A stretch of 64,000 nt of DNA, from contig NZ_CP031358.1 in assembly GCF_003355455.1 (NCBI RefSeq), forward strand, positions 343,976 through 407,975, given 5' to 3'. The position numbers and the translations under genes are program-made. Origin of the DNA: Erythrobacter aureus. GTDB taxonomy: Bacteria; Pseudomonadota; Alphaproteobacteria; Sphingomonadales; Sphingomonadaceae. The notes beneath the pieces were generated by a model. That model was not told the DNA's origin, did no database searches, and saw only the letters and a list, made by a program, of their open reading frames with translations. Positions 44,080-51,907 of this stretch are shown here, piece after piece; the first letter of the stretch is position 1; each line of letters begins with the position of its first letter.

Positions 44080-44312
44080 CCGATCATCGGAGAGAGGTAC
44101 ACAGCGCAGGCGCCGCCGATAGCGCAGCTGATCAGAAACAGGACGGGGAGCAGGAATCCAGCTTGAGGAGATGCGTTGATCTCTGATTGCGCTTCGATAG
44201 CTGTGGCTGGATCTTCGTGGCCTTCTTCGAACCTCTCGTGATGAGGGGCGTGACCAGCCGCAGTGCTGACCAATTTTATCTTTCCGGGCCTCTGATCGCG
44301 GCTCATGCTCAA
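44076..44312 (-). CDS. Small single-pass membrane protein (78 aa)
   Basis: The product has a polar, His/Glu-rich N-terminal half and one C-terminal membrane helix (AGFLLPVLFLISCAIGGACAVYLS, about 52-75), so it is a tail-anchored-like inner-membrane protein. It is the first gene after the CTATTATAG element, only 20 bases from the TATAAT, and overlaps the TPR gene by 4 bases. The two may work as a membrane-periplasm pair. No family is recognised. Confidence 0.65.
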   Translation of the reverse strand: MSMSRDQRPGKIKLVSTAAGHAPHHERFEEGHEDPATAIEAQSEINASPQAGFLLPVLFLISCAIGGACAVYLSPMIG

Positions 44313-44330
44313 TCCTTTTCGAAATATCCT

Positions 44331-44339
44331 CTATTATAG
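44331..44339. promoter_or_regulatory. Symmetric CTATTATAG element, divergent promoter
   Basis: CTATTATAG lies between divergent genes starting at 44312 (minus) and 44384 (plus). It reads TATAAT toward the minus gene and TATTAT toward the plus gene. The same 9-mer occurs in two other divergent flagellar gaps. Confidence 0.65.
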
Positions 44340-44383
44340 GATGGATGAGGGCTCCGATTGCGCCCTTGTGATAGTTTTTCGAG

Positions 44384-44806
44384 ATGCGAAGGAAATTGGT
44401 GGCCGATATGCGAAAGCGTTTTTTGATCAGTGTCGCGCTGTTGGCCGCTTTGCCCCTGGGCGGAGCTCAAGCATCTGAAGATCGGTATGACTCCAGCTTG
44501 GCGTTCGTCCCGATGGATATGATTTCGATTCCGATCGTGGATGCGGGGAATGTGAATGGCGCACTGCGTTTTAAGATCGTCCTCGAGGCAACTGACGAAG
44601 AGGCGGCGCAGCATCTCAGCGAACGACTTCCCATCTTGAGGTCAGAAGCGCTTGCTGTCGGCGCTGAGTTTTCAAGGATTTCAGCTGCACCGTTTCTGGC
44701 TGTCGATGCACAAGAGCTTGCGGAGAGCCTTGATGCGTCCCTGCAGGAGCATTCGCCAGAGGTGGAAAGAGTTTTGCTGGTTGAGGTGACGGCGCGGTCT
44801 ACGTGA
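44384..44806 (+). CDS. FliL-like periplasmic protein
   Basis: The 140-residue product (or 132 from a second ATG at 44408, which gives a better signal peptide, MRKRFLISVALLAALPLGGAQA) is exported. Its mature part, PMDMISIPIVDAGNVNGALRFKIVLEATDEEAAQHLSERLPILRSEAL, follows the layout of the periplasmic domain of FliL: a strand, then a helix with an LPxLR-like turn. Unlike FliL it seems to have no membrane anchor after cleavage. It is transcribed alone, divergent from the TPR pair. The family call is by pattern only. Confidence 0.6.
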   Translation: MRRKLVADMRKRFLISVALLAALPLGGAQASEDRYDSSLAFVPMDMISIPIVDAGNVNGALRFKIVLEATDEEAAQHLSERLPILRSEALAVGAEFSRISAAPFLAVDAQELAESLDASLQEHSPEVERVLLVEVTARST

Positions 44807-44816
44807 CCGCGCCGTC
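44788..44816. terminator. Perfect 12-bp hairpin between convergent genes
   Basis: GACGGCGCGGTC (44788-44799) pairs fully with 44805-44816 across loop TACGT. It overlaps the stop of the 44384-44806 gene and lies before the stop of the MotE-like gene. There is no T run, so termination may depend on other factors. Confidence 0.6.
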
Positions 44817-44824
44817 AGGACCCA

Positions 44825-45370
44825 TTACTTAGTCGGGCTGGCCTTTCGACCGGCCAGAGCCATGCTCAGGCGCGCTGCAGCGTTCGGCGACATTTCGGCG
44901 AGGATAAGCCCGGTGTTCCGTTCACGCATCTTGCGCGCGATGGCGATCTGCAACTCGAGATCGAGCTTCTCGAAGACAGGCGCAGCCTTTTTGGCCTTCA
45001 TGCCCTGATAGATTCGAGCGAGCTGGTCGGCGGTGTCATCTTCGACCGTGCCGGATTTCTCGCCTTGCTTGGTGGAGTCCCCACTAGAGCTGCCGTCGGA
45101 GGAGCTTTGCTCCTCTTGAAGGTCTGCGTCGAGGCGTTTCTGGGACGCCTGCAGGGCCTGCTCTTGAAGGTCCATTTTGCGCTGGCGCGCAGCATCGGCC
45201 TCGTCGCGTTGCGCTAGGTCGCTTTCGATGGCGGAGCCCAGGCGAGTGACGGGCGGCTTCTCGGGGGCCGTCTGATCGGCAGCTGCCGCGACACCGCTTA
45301 TGGTGCTGGTCGCCATTGTGATTGCAGCGACTGTCGCGGTTACGCTCAGGAGAGAAGGTTTCAAGCTCAT
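44825..45370 (-). CDS. motE: MotE-like periplasmic protein
   Basis: The 181-residue product has a signal peptide (MSLKPSLLSVTATVAAITMATS), a charged coiled-coil region (residues 45-85), a Ser-rich acidic linker, and a C-terminal domain LARIYQGMKAKKAAPVFEKLDLELQIAIARKMRERNTGLILAEMSPNAAARLSMAL, the typical MotE/FliG-N-like module. MotE proteins stabilise the motility apparatus in alphaproteobacteria. It is last in the fliL-fliM-DUF6468-motE operon and overlaps its neighbour by 4 bases, the normal gene order. Confidence 0.8.
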   Translation of the reverse strand: MSLKPSLLSVTATVAAITMATSTISGVAAAADQTAPEKPPVTRLGSAIESDLAQRDEADAARQRKMDLQEQALQASQKRLDADLQEEQSSSDGSSSGDSTKQGEKSGTVEDDTADQLARIYQGMKAKKAAPVFEKLDLELQIAIARKMRERNTGLILAEMSPNAAARLSMALAGRKASPTK

Positions 45371-45996
45371 GCTGCAGCAGCCTGTTCTTCAGCGGTTTCA
45401 TCCTTGCCGACGAGCCGGAGGGTGCGCTGACCGGGAAGGGGCTTGGTCGGGACCTTGATGTCCTTAGCGGTAGCATCTGCAACCTTGGTGCTGGCCTTGC
45501 GTCGCGGCGCAGCCGGCTTCTTGGCTGCGGCCTTCTTCGGCGCGGCCTTTTTGGCGGCAGGCTTCTTGGCAGCAGGCTTCTTGGCAGCAGGCTTCTTGCG
45601 CGTCGAGGCCGTCTTGGCTGCAGCTTTCTTCTTTGCAGGCGCCTTCTTTTCCGCGGGCGGTTCCGCTGCGGCCTTGGGCGCCGCTTCGGCAGCCTGGACC
45701 AGTCGGTCGGCCATTGTCGAGCCGATCTTGACCATCAGTGCAAGCTCGTCGCTGGCTTCTTTAGCGTCGGTGACAGCCTTGGCACAGGCAACACCATCGG
45801 TCGAAAGGGTGCGCTTGAGTTCGGTTAGGACTGCACGAGCGCGATCAGTCGAGGCATCGAGCGCTTTGACGTTCGCGCTCATCTGCGGACTGTTGATGCC
45901 TTTCAGAGCGCGGTCGAGACGCACGCACTGCACCATGACGGCAAAGCAGAGTATGCCAAGGCAGATCTGGCTGATGGTGCTGATGCTGATTTCCAT
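45367..45996 (-). CDS. DUF6468-type flagellar membrane protein with histone H1-like tail
   Basis: The 209-residue product has one N-terminal membrane helix (ISTISQICLGILCFAVMVQCV), a helical domain of about 80 residues (LKGINSPQMSANVKALDASTDRARAVL) as in the DUF6468 family of alphaproteobacterial flagellar operons, and a long Lys/Ala/Pro repeat tail (AAKKPAAKKPAAKKAAPKK, about 120-175) like histone H1. The tail is encoded by a short repeated DNA unit around 45540-45600. It lies directly between fliM and the motE-like gene with overlapping stops and starts. Confidence 0.72.
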   Translation of the reverse strand: MEISISTISQICLGILCFAVMVQCVRLDRALKGINSPQMSANVKALDASTDRARAVLTELKRTLSTDGVACAKAVTDAKEASDELALMVKIGSTMADRLVQAAEAAPKAAAEPPAEKKAPAKKKAAAKTASTRKKPAAKKPAAKKPAAKKAAPKKAAAKKPAAPRRKASTKVADATAKDIKVPTKPLPGQRTLRLVGKDETAEEQAAAA

Positions 45997-46916
45997 TAGT
46001 TTTGTCCCCGTTCAATTCCGTCAATCATGCTGATTGCGATGTGATGTCGTTCCCGACCCATGTGAGCGCGGCCGAGGCTTACGCCGCCGCACTGCACATC
46101 GATCGGAGTGTCTGGTGAGGTGTCCAAGGTCAGAGTTTGTCCGACCTGGAGATTGCGTACCGAGCCGAGCCCGAGTTCAATTTCGCCGAGAATGGCGGAC
46201 AGCTCGAGCTCAGTCTGACGTATTTCCGACTCCATGTGGTCTTGCCATGTGGTGTCGCCGCCAAGCTTCTCGCCCATGAAGCGCTGGGTGAGCTTGCCAC
46301 GGATGGGCTCAAGCAGCGCGGAGGGAAGCAGAACGGTGAATGCACCGCCGCGGCCGTCCATGTCGATATTGAATTTCGCGGTGGTACAGATGTTGGTCGG
46401 GCCAGCGATCGCAGCAAACCGCGGGCTTGTTTCGACGCGCTCCATCTCGATGGAGACAGGAGCGATAGGCTGGAATGCCGCGCTGAGATCGTTGAGCATC
46501 AGTTCGACCATCTTCGAAACGAGGTTGGTTTCGATGGGGGTGAACTTGCGCGCTTCGATGCGGTTGGAAGCGCCGCCGCGCCGGCCGCCGAGAAGTGCGT
46601 CTACGATTGCGTAGATCAAGTTCTGGTCAACAACGACCAGTCCATAGTCGCGCCATGCGGGGACCTTGAAGACGGCAATCATCGAAGGATCGAGAAGGCC
46701 GCTCATATAACTATCGAAGCGCACGGACTGCATATCCTGAAGCGTGACTTCAATGCCGTCCGAGATGAGGTTGCGCATGCTGGTCGAGAAGGTGCGAACC
46801 ATCCGTTCACACACGACCTCAAGCATAGGTAGGCGTTCGTGGTTGATCACGCGCGAGTCGATGAGAGAGCGAAGGCCGGAAGCCTGCTGCTTGTCCATGG
46901 TGCTCGGCTCGCTCAT
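45996..46916 (-). CDS. fliM: Flagellar motor switch protein FliM
   Basis: Part of the C-ring. The 306-residue product has the FliM middle domain (SMRNLISDGIEVTLQDMQSVRFDSYMSGL, YGLVVVDQNLIYAIVDALLGGR, FTPIETNLVSKMVELMLNDL) and C-terminal SPOA domain (ELSAILGEIELGLGSVRNLQVGQTLTLDTSPDTPIDVQCGGVSLGRAHMG). The N-terminus (MSEPSTMDKQQASGLRSL) does not contain the LSQxEIDxLL CheY-binding motif of the classic protein and is shorter. It overlaps fliL upstream by 4 bases. Confidence 0.93.
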   Translation of the reverse strand: MSEPSTMDKQQASGLRSLIDSRVINHERLPMLEVVCERMVRTFSTSMRNLISDGIEVTLQDMQSVRFDSYMSGLLDPSMIAVFKVPAWRDYGLVVVDQNLIYAIVDALLGGRRGGASNRIEARKFTPIETNLVSKMVELMLNDLSAAFQPIAPVSIEMERVETSPRFAAIAGPTNICTTAKFNIDMDGRGGAFTVLLPSALLEPIRGKLTQRFMGEKLGGDTTWQDHMESEIRQTELELSAILGEIELGLGSVRNLQVGQTLTLDTSPDTPIDVQCGGVSLGRAHMGRERHHIAISMIDGIERGQN

Positions 46917-47407
46917 TTCTCGACGAGGTCCTGGATGAGGATGTCGCGGATCGCCGCATCGCCTACGATTTTTCCAGCGCGAACCATCATCTCTTCCTTG
47001 ATGCGATAGACTGCGGCCGAGCCAGAAAGGTCTTCAGGTCGCAGTTCACGAAGGAAAGGCTGGAAGCGGTCGATGATGAGCGGAAGTTTGGCTTCGATCT
47101 CAGTTTTCTTGGATGCGCTCGTCGGAACGATAAGGAAGTGGACCTTGAGGAAGCGGGGTTGACCACCGCTGGTGCGCAGATTGACGACCATGGGCGGCAC
47201 TTCGACGAAGCCCACCTCGACGCTATCGGTAGCGGCCTCTTCCTCTGCGCGAACTTCATCACCTCCCATGAAGAGGAATGCCCCCGCGCCACCAGCCGTC
47301 AGCAGGAGTGCGCTAGCCGCAATGAGGATCTTTTTCTTCTTGGAGGCGGCGGGGGCAGGAAGTGCTTCCTGCTCGGCAGCCTCGGTGAGGTGGGTTTCTT
47401 CGCTCAC
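46913..47407 (-). CDS. fliL: Flagellar basal body protein FliL
   Basis: FliL associates with stators around the motor. The 164-residue product has a short cytoplasmic tail, one membrane helix (KKKILIAASALLLTAGGAGAFLFM, about 23-46) and a periplasmic domain (VEVPPMVVNLRTSGGQPRFLKVHFLIVPTSASKKTEIEAKLPLIIDRFQPFL) ending DILIQDLVEK, all typical. First gene of the fliL-fliM-DUF6468-motE operon; the TATAAT of the CTATTATAG site is 59 bases upstream. Confidence 0.93.
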   Translation of the reverse strand: MSEETHLTEAAEQEALPAPAASKKKKILIAASALLLTAGGAGAFLFMGGDEVRAEEEAATDSVEVGFVEVPPMVVNLRTSGGQPRFLKVHFLIVPTSASKKTEIEAKLPLIIDRFQPFLRELRPEDLSGSAAVYRIKEEMMVRAGKIVGDAAIRDILIQDLVEK

Positions 47408-47464
47408 TTGGAATCGTCTCCGATGAAAAATCTTAGGTCGCGCCCCGAAAGAGGCGATTTTCTC

Positions 47465-47473
47465 CTATTATAG
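47465..47473. promoter_or_regulatory. Symmetric CTATTATAG element between fliL and flgF
   Basis: CTATTATAG lies within the 17-mer ATTTTCTCCTATTATAG (47457-47473), which recurs exactly at 62120-62136. It faces fliL as TATAAT (59 bases away) and flgF as TATTAT (about 76 bases away). Confidence 0.65.
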
Positions 47474-47547
47474 GGGAGGCGCCCGGCAAAAATTGCCGAG
47501 TGCGAGATTTTTTTTGAGCTCAATTCAGATTTCGAACGGACTTCAGA

Positions 47548-48291
47548 ATGGATAATTCAGGATTTGTGCTGCTGAGTCATAGCCAGGCGCTACGGCGCCG
47601 GATGGATGTCGTTGCGAACAACATGGCGAACTTATCGACGGTTGGCTTCAAGGCGGAGCGGCCTGTCTTCCACGAGTTCGTAGAGCGTGCTGATAGTGCG
47701 CTCGTGGATGATGCGAAGGAAACGTCCTTCGTTCTGGATTTCCGGGCAATCCACGACATGAGCGACGGGGCCTTCCAGCCGACAGGCAATCCTCTCGACG
47801 TTATGATTGAAGGGCCGGGCTATCTCGGCGTGGAGCTGCCGAACGGTGATACGGCTTACACGCGAGCAGGCTTCGTCCACGTTCTCGAGAATGGAGACTT
47901 GGCGACGCCGGGAGGCCAGCCGCTTCTCGACGAGGCCGGTCAGCGGATCAATGTGCCACCTGAGCAGAGTGCGCAGCTTTCGATTGCAGCGGACGGCTCT
48001 GTGATGGCTGGTGAAGATGTCGTCGGACGGCTGGCTGTGACGGTCTTCGACGACGAAACAAACCTGACGCCTCGCGGCGACAACACCTATGCGGGCGCCC
48101 TGGGGCGTGTGCTTGGGGCAGAGGAGACCAAGCTGCGTTCTGGCGGCGTTGAAGGCTCCAATGTTCAGGCAATCCGCGAAACCACGAACATGATCGAGAT
48201 CCAGCGGGCTTACCAGACCGGGATCAATATGACGGAAAGCGTGGGCGAAATGCGCAAGCGCGCAATCGACCGTCTGGGCCGCGTCGGCTGA
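47548..48291 (+). CDS. flgF: Flagellar proximal rod protein FlgF
   Basis: The 247-residue product has the rod-protein N-terminal motif SQALRRRMDVVANNMANLSTVGFKAERPVF and the C-terminal SGGVEGSNVQAIRETTNMIEIQRAYQTGINMTESV, with the FlgF-type central domain (NPLDVMIEGPGYLGVELPNGDTAYTRAGF). It starts the flgF-flgG-flgA-flgH operon. The order flgF-flgG is the usual one. Confidence 0.95.
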   Translation: MDNSGFVLLSHSQALRRRMDVVANNMANLSTVGFKAERPVFHEFVERADSALVDDAKETSFVLDFRAIHDMSDGAFQPTGNPLDVMIEGPGYLGVELPNGDTAYTRAGFVHVLENGDLATPGGQPLLDEAGQRINVPPEQSAQLSIAADGSVMAGEDVVGRLAVTVFDDETNLTPRGDNTYAGALGRVLGAEETKLRSGGVEGSNVQAIRETTNMIEIQRAYQTGINMTESVGEMRKRAIDRLGRVG

Positions 48292-48320
48292 TCGAACGAA
48301 TAACCTGAAAGGCTATATCT

Positions 48321-49106
48321 ATGCGTACTCTATCCATTGCCTCGACTGGCATGCAGGCACAGCAGACCAACGTCGACGTGATCTCGAACAACATTGCCAA
48401 TATGAGCACCAACGGTTTCCAGCGGCAGCGCGCGCAGTTTACCGACCTGCTCTATACGGACGTCTCCCGACCTGGCGCCGCGTCGGCTGGCCCTGAAGCG
48501 CGCGTCCCGACTGGCATTCAGATCGGCGCAGGTGTTCGCACCGGTGGCGTCTATCGTGTCGCGCAGCAGGGTTCTTTGGTGCTTACGGAAAACCAGTTCG
48601 ACATGGCTATCCAAGGTCATGGTCGCTTCCAGGTGCAGATGCCGTCGGGCGAAATCGCATATACTCGCGACGGTTCTTTTCAGGTTTCGGATCAGGGCGA
48701 GTTGGTGACGTCGCAGGGGCTTCTCGTCGAACCCGGCATCACCATTCCGCAGGGCGTCGTCGGGGTGTCGATTTCGAAGACCGGTGAAGTGCAGGTGAAG
48801 ATCCCCGGCGAAGTCGAAATGCAGACGGTTGGCCAGATTGAACTGGCAACCTTCGTGAATGAAGCTGGCCTCTCGGCTATCGGCGACAACCTCTTCCTGG
48901 CGACCGGCGCATCGGGCGAGCCGATCATTTCGGCTCCGGGCGAGCCGGGCTTCGGTACGATTTCGCAGGGTTTCGTCGAAGCATCGAACGTCAATCCTGT
49001 CGCGGAGATGACGGCGCTCATTCAGGCGCAGCGCGCCTATGAGATGAATAGCCGCATCGTGAAGGCTGCAGACGAAATGCTCGGCACGACGAGCCAGCTG
49101 CGATGA
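48321..49106 (+). CDS. flgG: Flagellar distal rod protein FlgG
   Basis: The 261-residue product has MRTLSIASTGMQAQQTNVDVISNNIANMSTNGFQRQRAQFTDLLY at the start and QGFVEASNVNPVAEMTALIQAQRAYEMNSRIVKAADEMLGTTSQLR at the end, the full FlgG signature, including the extra residues after YT that distinguish FlgG from FlgF. Length is exactly typical. RBS AAAGG precedes the ATG; the next gene overlaps by 4 bases. Confidence 0.96.
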   Translation: MRTLSIASTGMQAQQTNVDVISNNIANMSTNGFQRQRAQFTDLLYTDVSRPGAASAGPEARVPTGIQIGAGVRTGGVYRVAQQGSLVLTENQFDMAIQGHGRFQVQMPSGEIAYTRDGSFQVSDQGELVTSQGLLVEPGITIPQGVVGVSISKTGEVQVKIPGEVEMQTVGQIELATFVNEAGLSAIGDNLFLATGASGEPIISAPGEPGFGTISQGFVEASNVNPVAEMTALIQAQRAYEMNSRIVKAADEMLGTTSQLR

Positions 49107-49558
49107 TCGCTGGAAGGCTCACTGGTTTCGCAATCGGCGCGGCTGCACTTCTGTGCGCTGCGCCGGCTGCAGCGCAGATGGTGTCGGCCGATGTTTTGGC
49201 TCGGACCGTACAGCGTGGCGAAATCGTCTCTGCGAGCGACTTCGAGAGCAAGGAGCTTTCGGCTGGCAGCGCGCGTTCAGCCTTGTCAGCGGACGAGGCG
49301 GACGGCCTGGAGGCTGTGAGGACCTTGAGGGCGGGGATGCCGGTCCGCGCGAGTTATCTCAGCGAACCGAATTTGGTCCGACGGGGCGATCCGGTGACGA
49401 TCACTATCCGGTCTGGCGCGCTCACGATTACCGCCAGCGGGAAAGCCTTGGGGGATGGGGCCGAGAACGAGACTGTCCGAGTTTTCTCGGACGTTACCAA
49501 TCACACCTTCGATGCAATCGTGGAAGGTTCGGGCGCAGTGCGAGTGATCGCGCGTTAA
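49103..49558 (+). CDS. flgA: P-ring assembly chaperone FlgA
   Basis: FlgA helps build the periplasmic P ring. The 151-residue product has a signal peptide (GFAIGAAALLCAAPAAAQ) and a SAF-type domain (VLARTVQRGEIVSASDFE, LRAGMPVRASYLSEPNLVRRGDPVTITIRSGALTITASGKAL) ending in a strand region. It is short for the family, lacking much of the N-terminal domain seen in longer FlgA proteins. It overlaps flgG by 4 bases. Confidence 0.9.
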   Translation: MIAGRLTGFAIGAAALLCAAPAAAQMVSADVLARTVQRGEIVSASDFESKELSAGSARSALSADEADGLEAVRTLRAGMPVRASYLSEPNLVRRGDPVTITIRSGALTITASGKALGDGAENETVRVFSDVTNHTFDAIVEGSGAVRVIAR

Positions 49559-49577
49559 ATTATCAGGGGTTGATGGA

Positions 49578-50321
49578 ATGAAGAAGATGCTTGCAGCGGC
49601 CGGCTTGGCCGCAATGCTTTCGGGCTGTGCCTCGATGGATCAGCTGGGTCGGATCGGCAAAGCTCCGGATATGACGCCGGCTGAAGATGTGCGGTCTCCG
49701 TCCTTCGAGCCTTCGCTTGCGAAAGGTGACCTCGACGGGAAGCGAGGGGCGGTTCCGACGCATTCGCCGATTGGAGATCGCCCGGCGAGCAGCGCATCGC
49801 TTTTCAGGGCAGGGGCAGGCGCGCTTTTCCACGACCAGCGTGCAAGCCGGATCGGCGACATTCTGACTGTCCGCATTCACATTGAGGATGAAGCGGAGTT
49901 TGGGAACACGACGTCGCGCGAGCGTGATGGTTCGGAAAGCTTCGGTATCGGCGCTCTTTTGGGCCTGAATGTGCCGGGTGGCGATGAAGGCGTGGATGCA
50001 TCCTCGTCGTCGCAAAGCGGTGGACGCGGAAAGACAAGCCGCAGCGAAACGATCAAGATGACGATGGCGGCGATCGTTACCGATGTTCTCCCGAACGGGA
50101 ACTTGATGATCAAGGGCCGGCAGGAGATGCGGGTGAACTTCGAGCTGCGCGAATTGATCGTGACTGGCATCGTCCGGCCGGAGGACATCTCGCGCGATAA
50201 CAGCATCGCACATAGCCAGATTGCCGAGGCGAGGATTAGCTATGGCGGTCGTGGTCAGCTGACGGATGTGCAGCAGGCGCGATGGGGTCAGCAGATTTAT
50301 GAAGCTCTGTTCCCCTTCTAA
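49578..50321 (+). CDS. flgH: Flagellar L-ring protein FlgH
   Basis: Outer-membrane L-ring lipoprotein. The 247-residue product has lipobox LSGC, then GAGALFHDQRASRIGDILTVRIHIEDEAEFGNTTSRERDGSESF and, near the end, IVTGIVRPEDISRDNSIAHSQIAEARISYGGRGQLTDVQQARWGQQIYEALFPF, the diagnostic C-terminus. The P-ring gene flgI, often nearby, is not in this window. Confidence 0.95.
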   Translation: MKKMLAAAGLAAMLSGCASMDQLGRIGKAPDMTPAEDVRSPSFEPSLAKGDLDGKRGAVPTHSPIGDRPASSASLFRAGAGALFHDQRASRIGDILTVRIHIEDEAEFGNTTSRERDGSESFGIGALLGLNVPGGDEGVDASSSSQSGGRGKTSRSETIKMTMAAIVTDVLPNGNLMIKGRQEMRVNFELRELIVTGIVRPEDISRDNSIAHSQIAEARISYGGRGQLTDVQQARWGQQIYEALFPF

Positions 50322-50397
50322 TTGGGGCTTTCAGGGCAAAAATCGCAGGCCACGAAAAAAAATTCTGCATATCGCGCCAAAAGTCTGATTTTCTTCC

Positions 50398-50498
50398 CAC
50401 AATAAAGAGCGGGCCGCAAAAATGGCGGTCCGTCGCTGGGCCAGCGTCTCTGGTCTGAGCCACAGAAAGTGGCTCTGCATTCCAAGAAGGAAATCAAT
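50398..50498 (+). promoter_or_regulatory. Flagellin promoter-like site and structured 5' leader
   Basis: CCCACAATAAAGAG places CACAAT at 50398-50403 as a possible -10, about 95 bases before the flagellin ATG. The leader then holds CGCTG/CAGCG (50434-50446) and a perfect GAGCCAC/GTGGCTC hairpin (50457-50475) with loop AGAAA, ending 11 bases before the RBS AAGAAGGAA. It is a plausible FlbT target by analogy with Caulobacter. Confidence 0.5.
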
Positions 50499-51323
50499 AT
50501 GCTTTCGGTCAACACCAACACCGGTGCAATGGCAGCTCTCCAGAGCCTCAACCAGACCAATGCTGGTCTGGAACAGGTTCAGAGCCGCATCAACACCGGC
50601 CTGAATGTCGCATCGACCAAGGACGATTCGGCATCGTTCGTGATCGCACAGAACCTCCGCGGCGACGTGGGTGGTCTGGGTGCAGTCGCATCGTCGCTCG
50701 GCCGTGCCAAGAGCACTGTCGACGTCGCGGTTGCGGGTACGGAGCAGATCTCCGACATCCTCAACCAGATGAAAGCCAAGGCCATCCAGGCTGCGGACGA
50801 CGGTCTCGACGCTGATAGCCGTTCGGCTATCGACGCCGACTACACCGCTCTGAAGGAACAGATCGACACGATCATCCAGTCTTCGGAGTTCAACGGCACG
50901 AACCTGCTGAAGGATGACGCAGCTGCCACCGGCCGCGTGTCGGCGCTTCAGTCGCTCGATACCACGAGCACCCTGAGCGTTGCCAACCAGGCCTTCGACA
51001 CGAACGTCACCACCGCCCTCGGTACCGGTCTCGGCACGAAGGCTGATGCAGACACCGCGCTCACCGAAATCGACACCGTGGCTGCCACGCTGACGAACAC
51101 GCTGAGCACGCTGGGTTCGGCTTCGCGCAAGATCGACGGCCAGCTGTCGTTCAACAGCAAGCTGACCGACGTGATGGAAAGCGGCATCGGCAACCTCGTC
51201 GACGCTGACCTGGCCAAGGAATCTGCCAAGCTGCAGGCTCTGCAGGTCAAGCAGCAGCTCGGCGTTCAGGCCCTGTCGATCGCCAACCGTGCGCCGCAGA
51301 CGATCACTTCGCTGTTCCGTTAA
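50499..51323 (+). CDS. fliC: Flagellin
   Basis: The filament subunit. The 274-residue product (start ATG 50499, RBS AAGGAA) has the N-terminal D0/D1 pattern MLSVNTNTGAMAALQSLNQTNAGLEQVQSRINTGLNVASTKDDSASF and the C-terminal D0 helix LQVKQQLGVQALSIANRAPQTITSLFR. The central variable domain is short, giving a compact alphaproteobacterial flagellin. It is the only flagellin gene in the window. Structured leader upstream and strong terminator downstream suggest a single-gene transcript. Confidence 0.96.
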   Translation: MLSVNTNTGAMAALQSLNQTNAGLEQVQSRINTGLNVASTKDDSASFVIAQNLRGDVGGLGAVASSLGRAKSTVDVAVAGTEQISDILNQMKAKAIQAADDGLDADSRSAIDADYTALKEQIDTIIQSSEFNGTNLLKDDAAATGRVSALQSLDTTSTLSVANQAFDTNVTTALGTGLGTKADADTALTEIDTVAATLTNTLSTLGSASRKIDGQLSFNSKLTDVMESGIGNLVDADLAKESAKLQALQVKQQLGVQALSIANRAPQTITSLFR

Positions 51324-51362
51324 TCGGCGCTTAGTGCTCACCCGCTCTGTGGGCGGGCACAC

Positions 51363-51396
51363 GGGGGTCGGACCAATCGTCCGGCCCCCTTTTTTC
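51363..51396 (+). terminator. Strong terminator after flagellin
   Basis: An 11-bp stem (51363-51373 with 51379-51389, GGGGGTCGGAC, one G-T wobble) is followed by seven T. A smaller CCCGC/GCGGG hairpin lies just before it at 51341-51357. Confidence 0.92.
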
Positions 51397-51412
51397 TGAA
51401 AGCAGATGCATT

Positions 51413-51892
51413 ATGAGACGGCGAGAACCGTTGGGCCTTCGAGCTCCGAGCGCGGTTATCAAGCCTGGGCGGGACGGAGTGAACGGCTTGTTTCCCAGGG
51501 TGCGCGAAATCTCTGATTCCTTTGGCGCGACAATGCGGATGAGTGTTGAGCCCAATCCTTCGGGCGCCCTTGTGGTGATCGACTGGATGGACAAGCCACA
51601 CGCCGGAAAACTGATTCTTGATGGGTATGGAGCAGATATGCTGCTCGGGTTCATCATGTCGGCTCGGTTGGCTTCTCCGGGTTCGATGCCGGAAGAAGTG
51701 GTGGATGGGAAGTATCCCACTCGCTTCCAGCTCGAGGCTGAGCCTGAGGCTGCAGTAGTCGTTGACCAGCTCCATGGGGCAGGGCCGTTCTACATCCCCG
51801 CTTCGCTCTGGGATCGGACCTATGCAGAACTCTGCCTGGTGTGCGCGCATGCACGCGAGATGGTCCGCCGTTGCGAGGCGCGGATCCACTAA
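51413..51892 (+). CDS. Unknown protein in flagellar cluster (159 aa)
   Basis: The product (MRRREPLGLRAPSAVIKPGRDGVNG) is soluble and of mixed alpha/beta type, with three cysteines near the end (LCLVCAHAREMVRRCEARIH). It lies after the flagellin terminator and 15 bases before the periplasmic protein gene. By position it might stand where flaF is found in related species, but it does not look like FlaF, and no PilZ motif is present. Function is not recognised. Confidence 0.65.
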   Translation: MRRREPLGLRAPSAVIKPGRDGVNGLFPRVREISDSFGATMRMSVEPNPSGALVVIDWMDKPHAGKLILDGYGADMLLGFIMSARLASPGSMPEEVVDGKYPTRFQLEAEPEAAVVVDQLHGAGPFYIPASLWDRTYAELCLVCAHAREMVRRCEARIH

Positions 51893-51907
51893 TCTCTGGA
51901 GACTACG

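Noticed and set aside
45530..45620. Tandem DNA repeat as a mobile or CRISPR-like element
   Set aside because: The repeat units encode the Lys-Ala-Pro tail of a real protein in frame; there are no spacers.
51413..51892. FlaF identity for the gene after flagellin
   Set aside because: Length and sequence do not fit FlaF; position alone is not enough.
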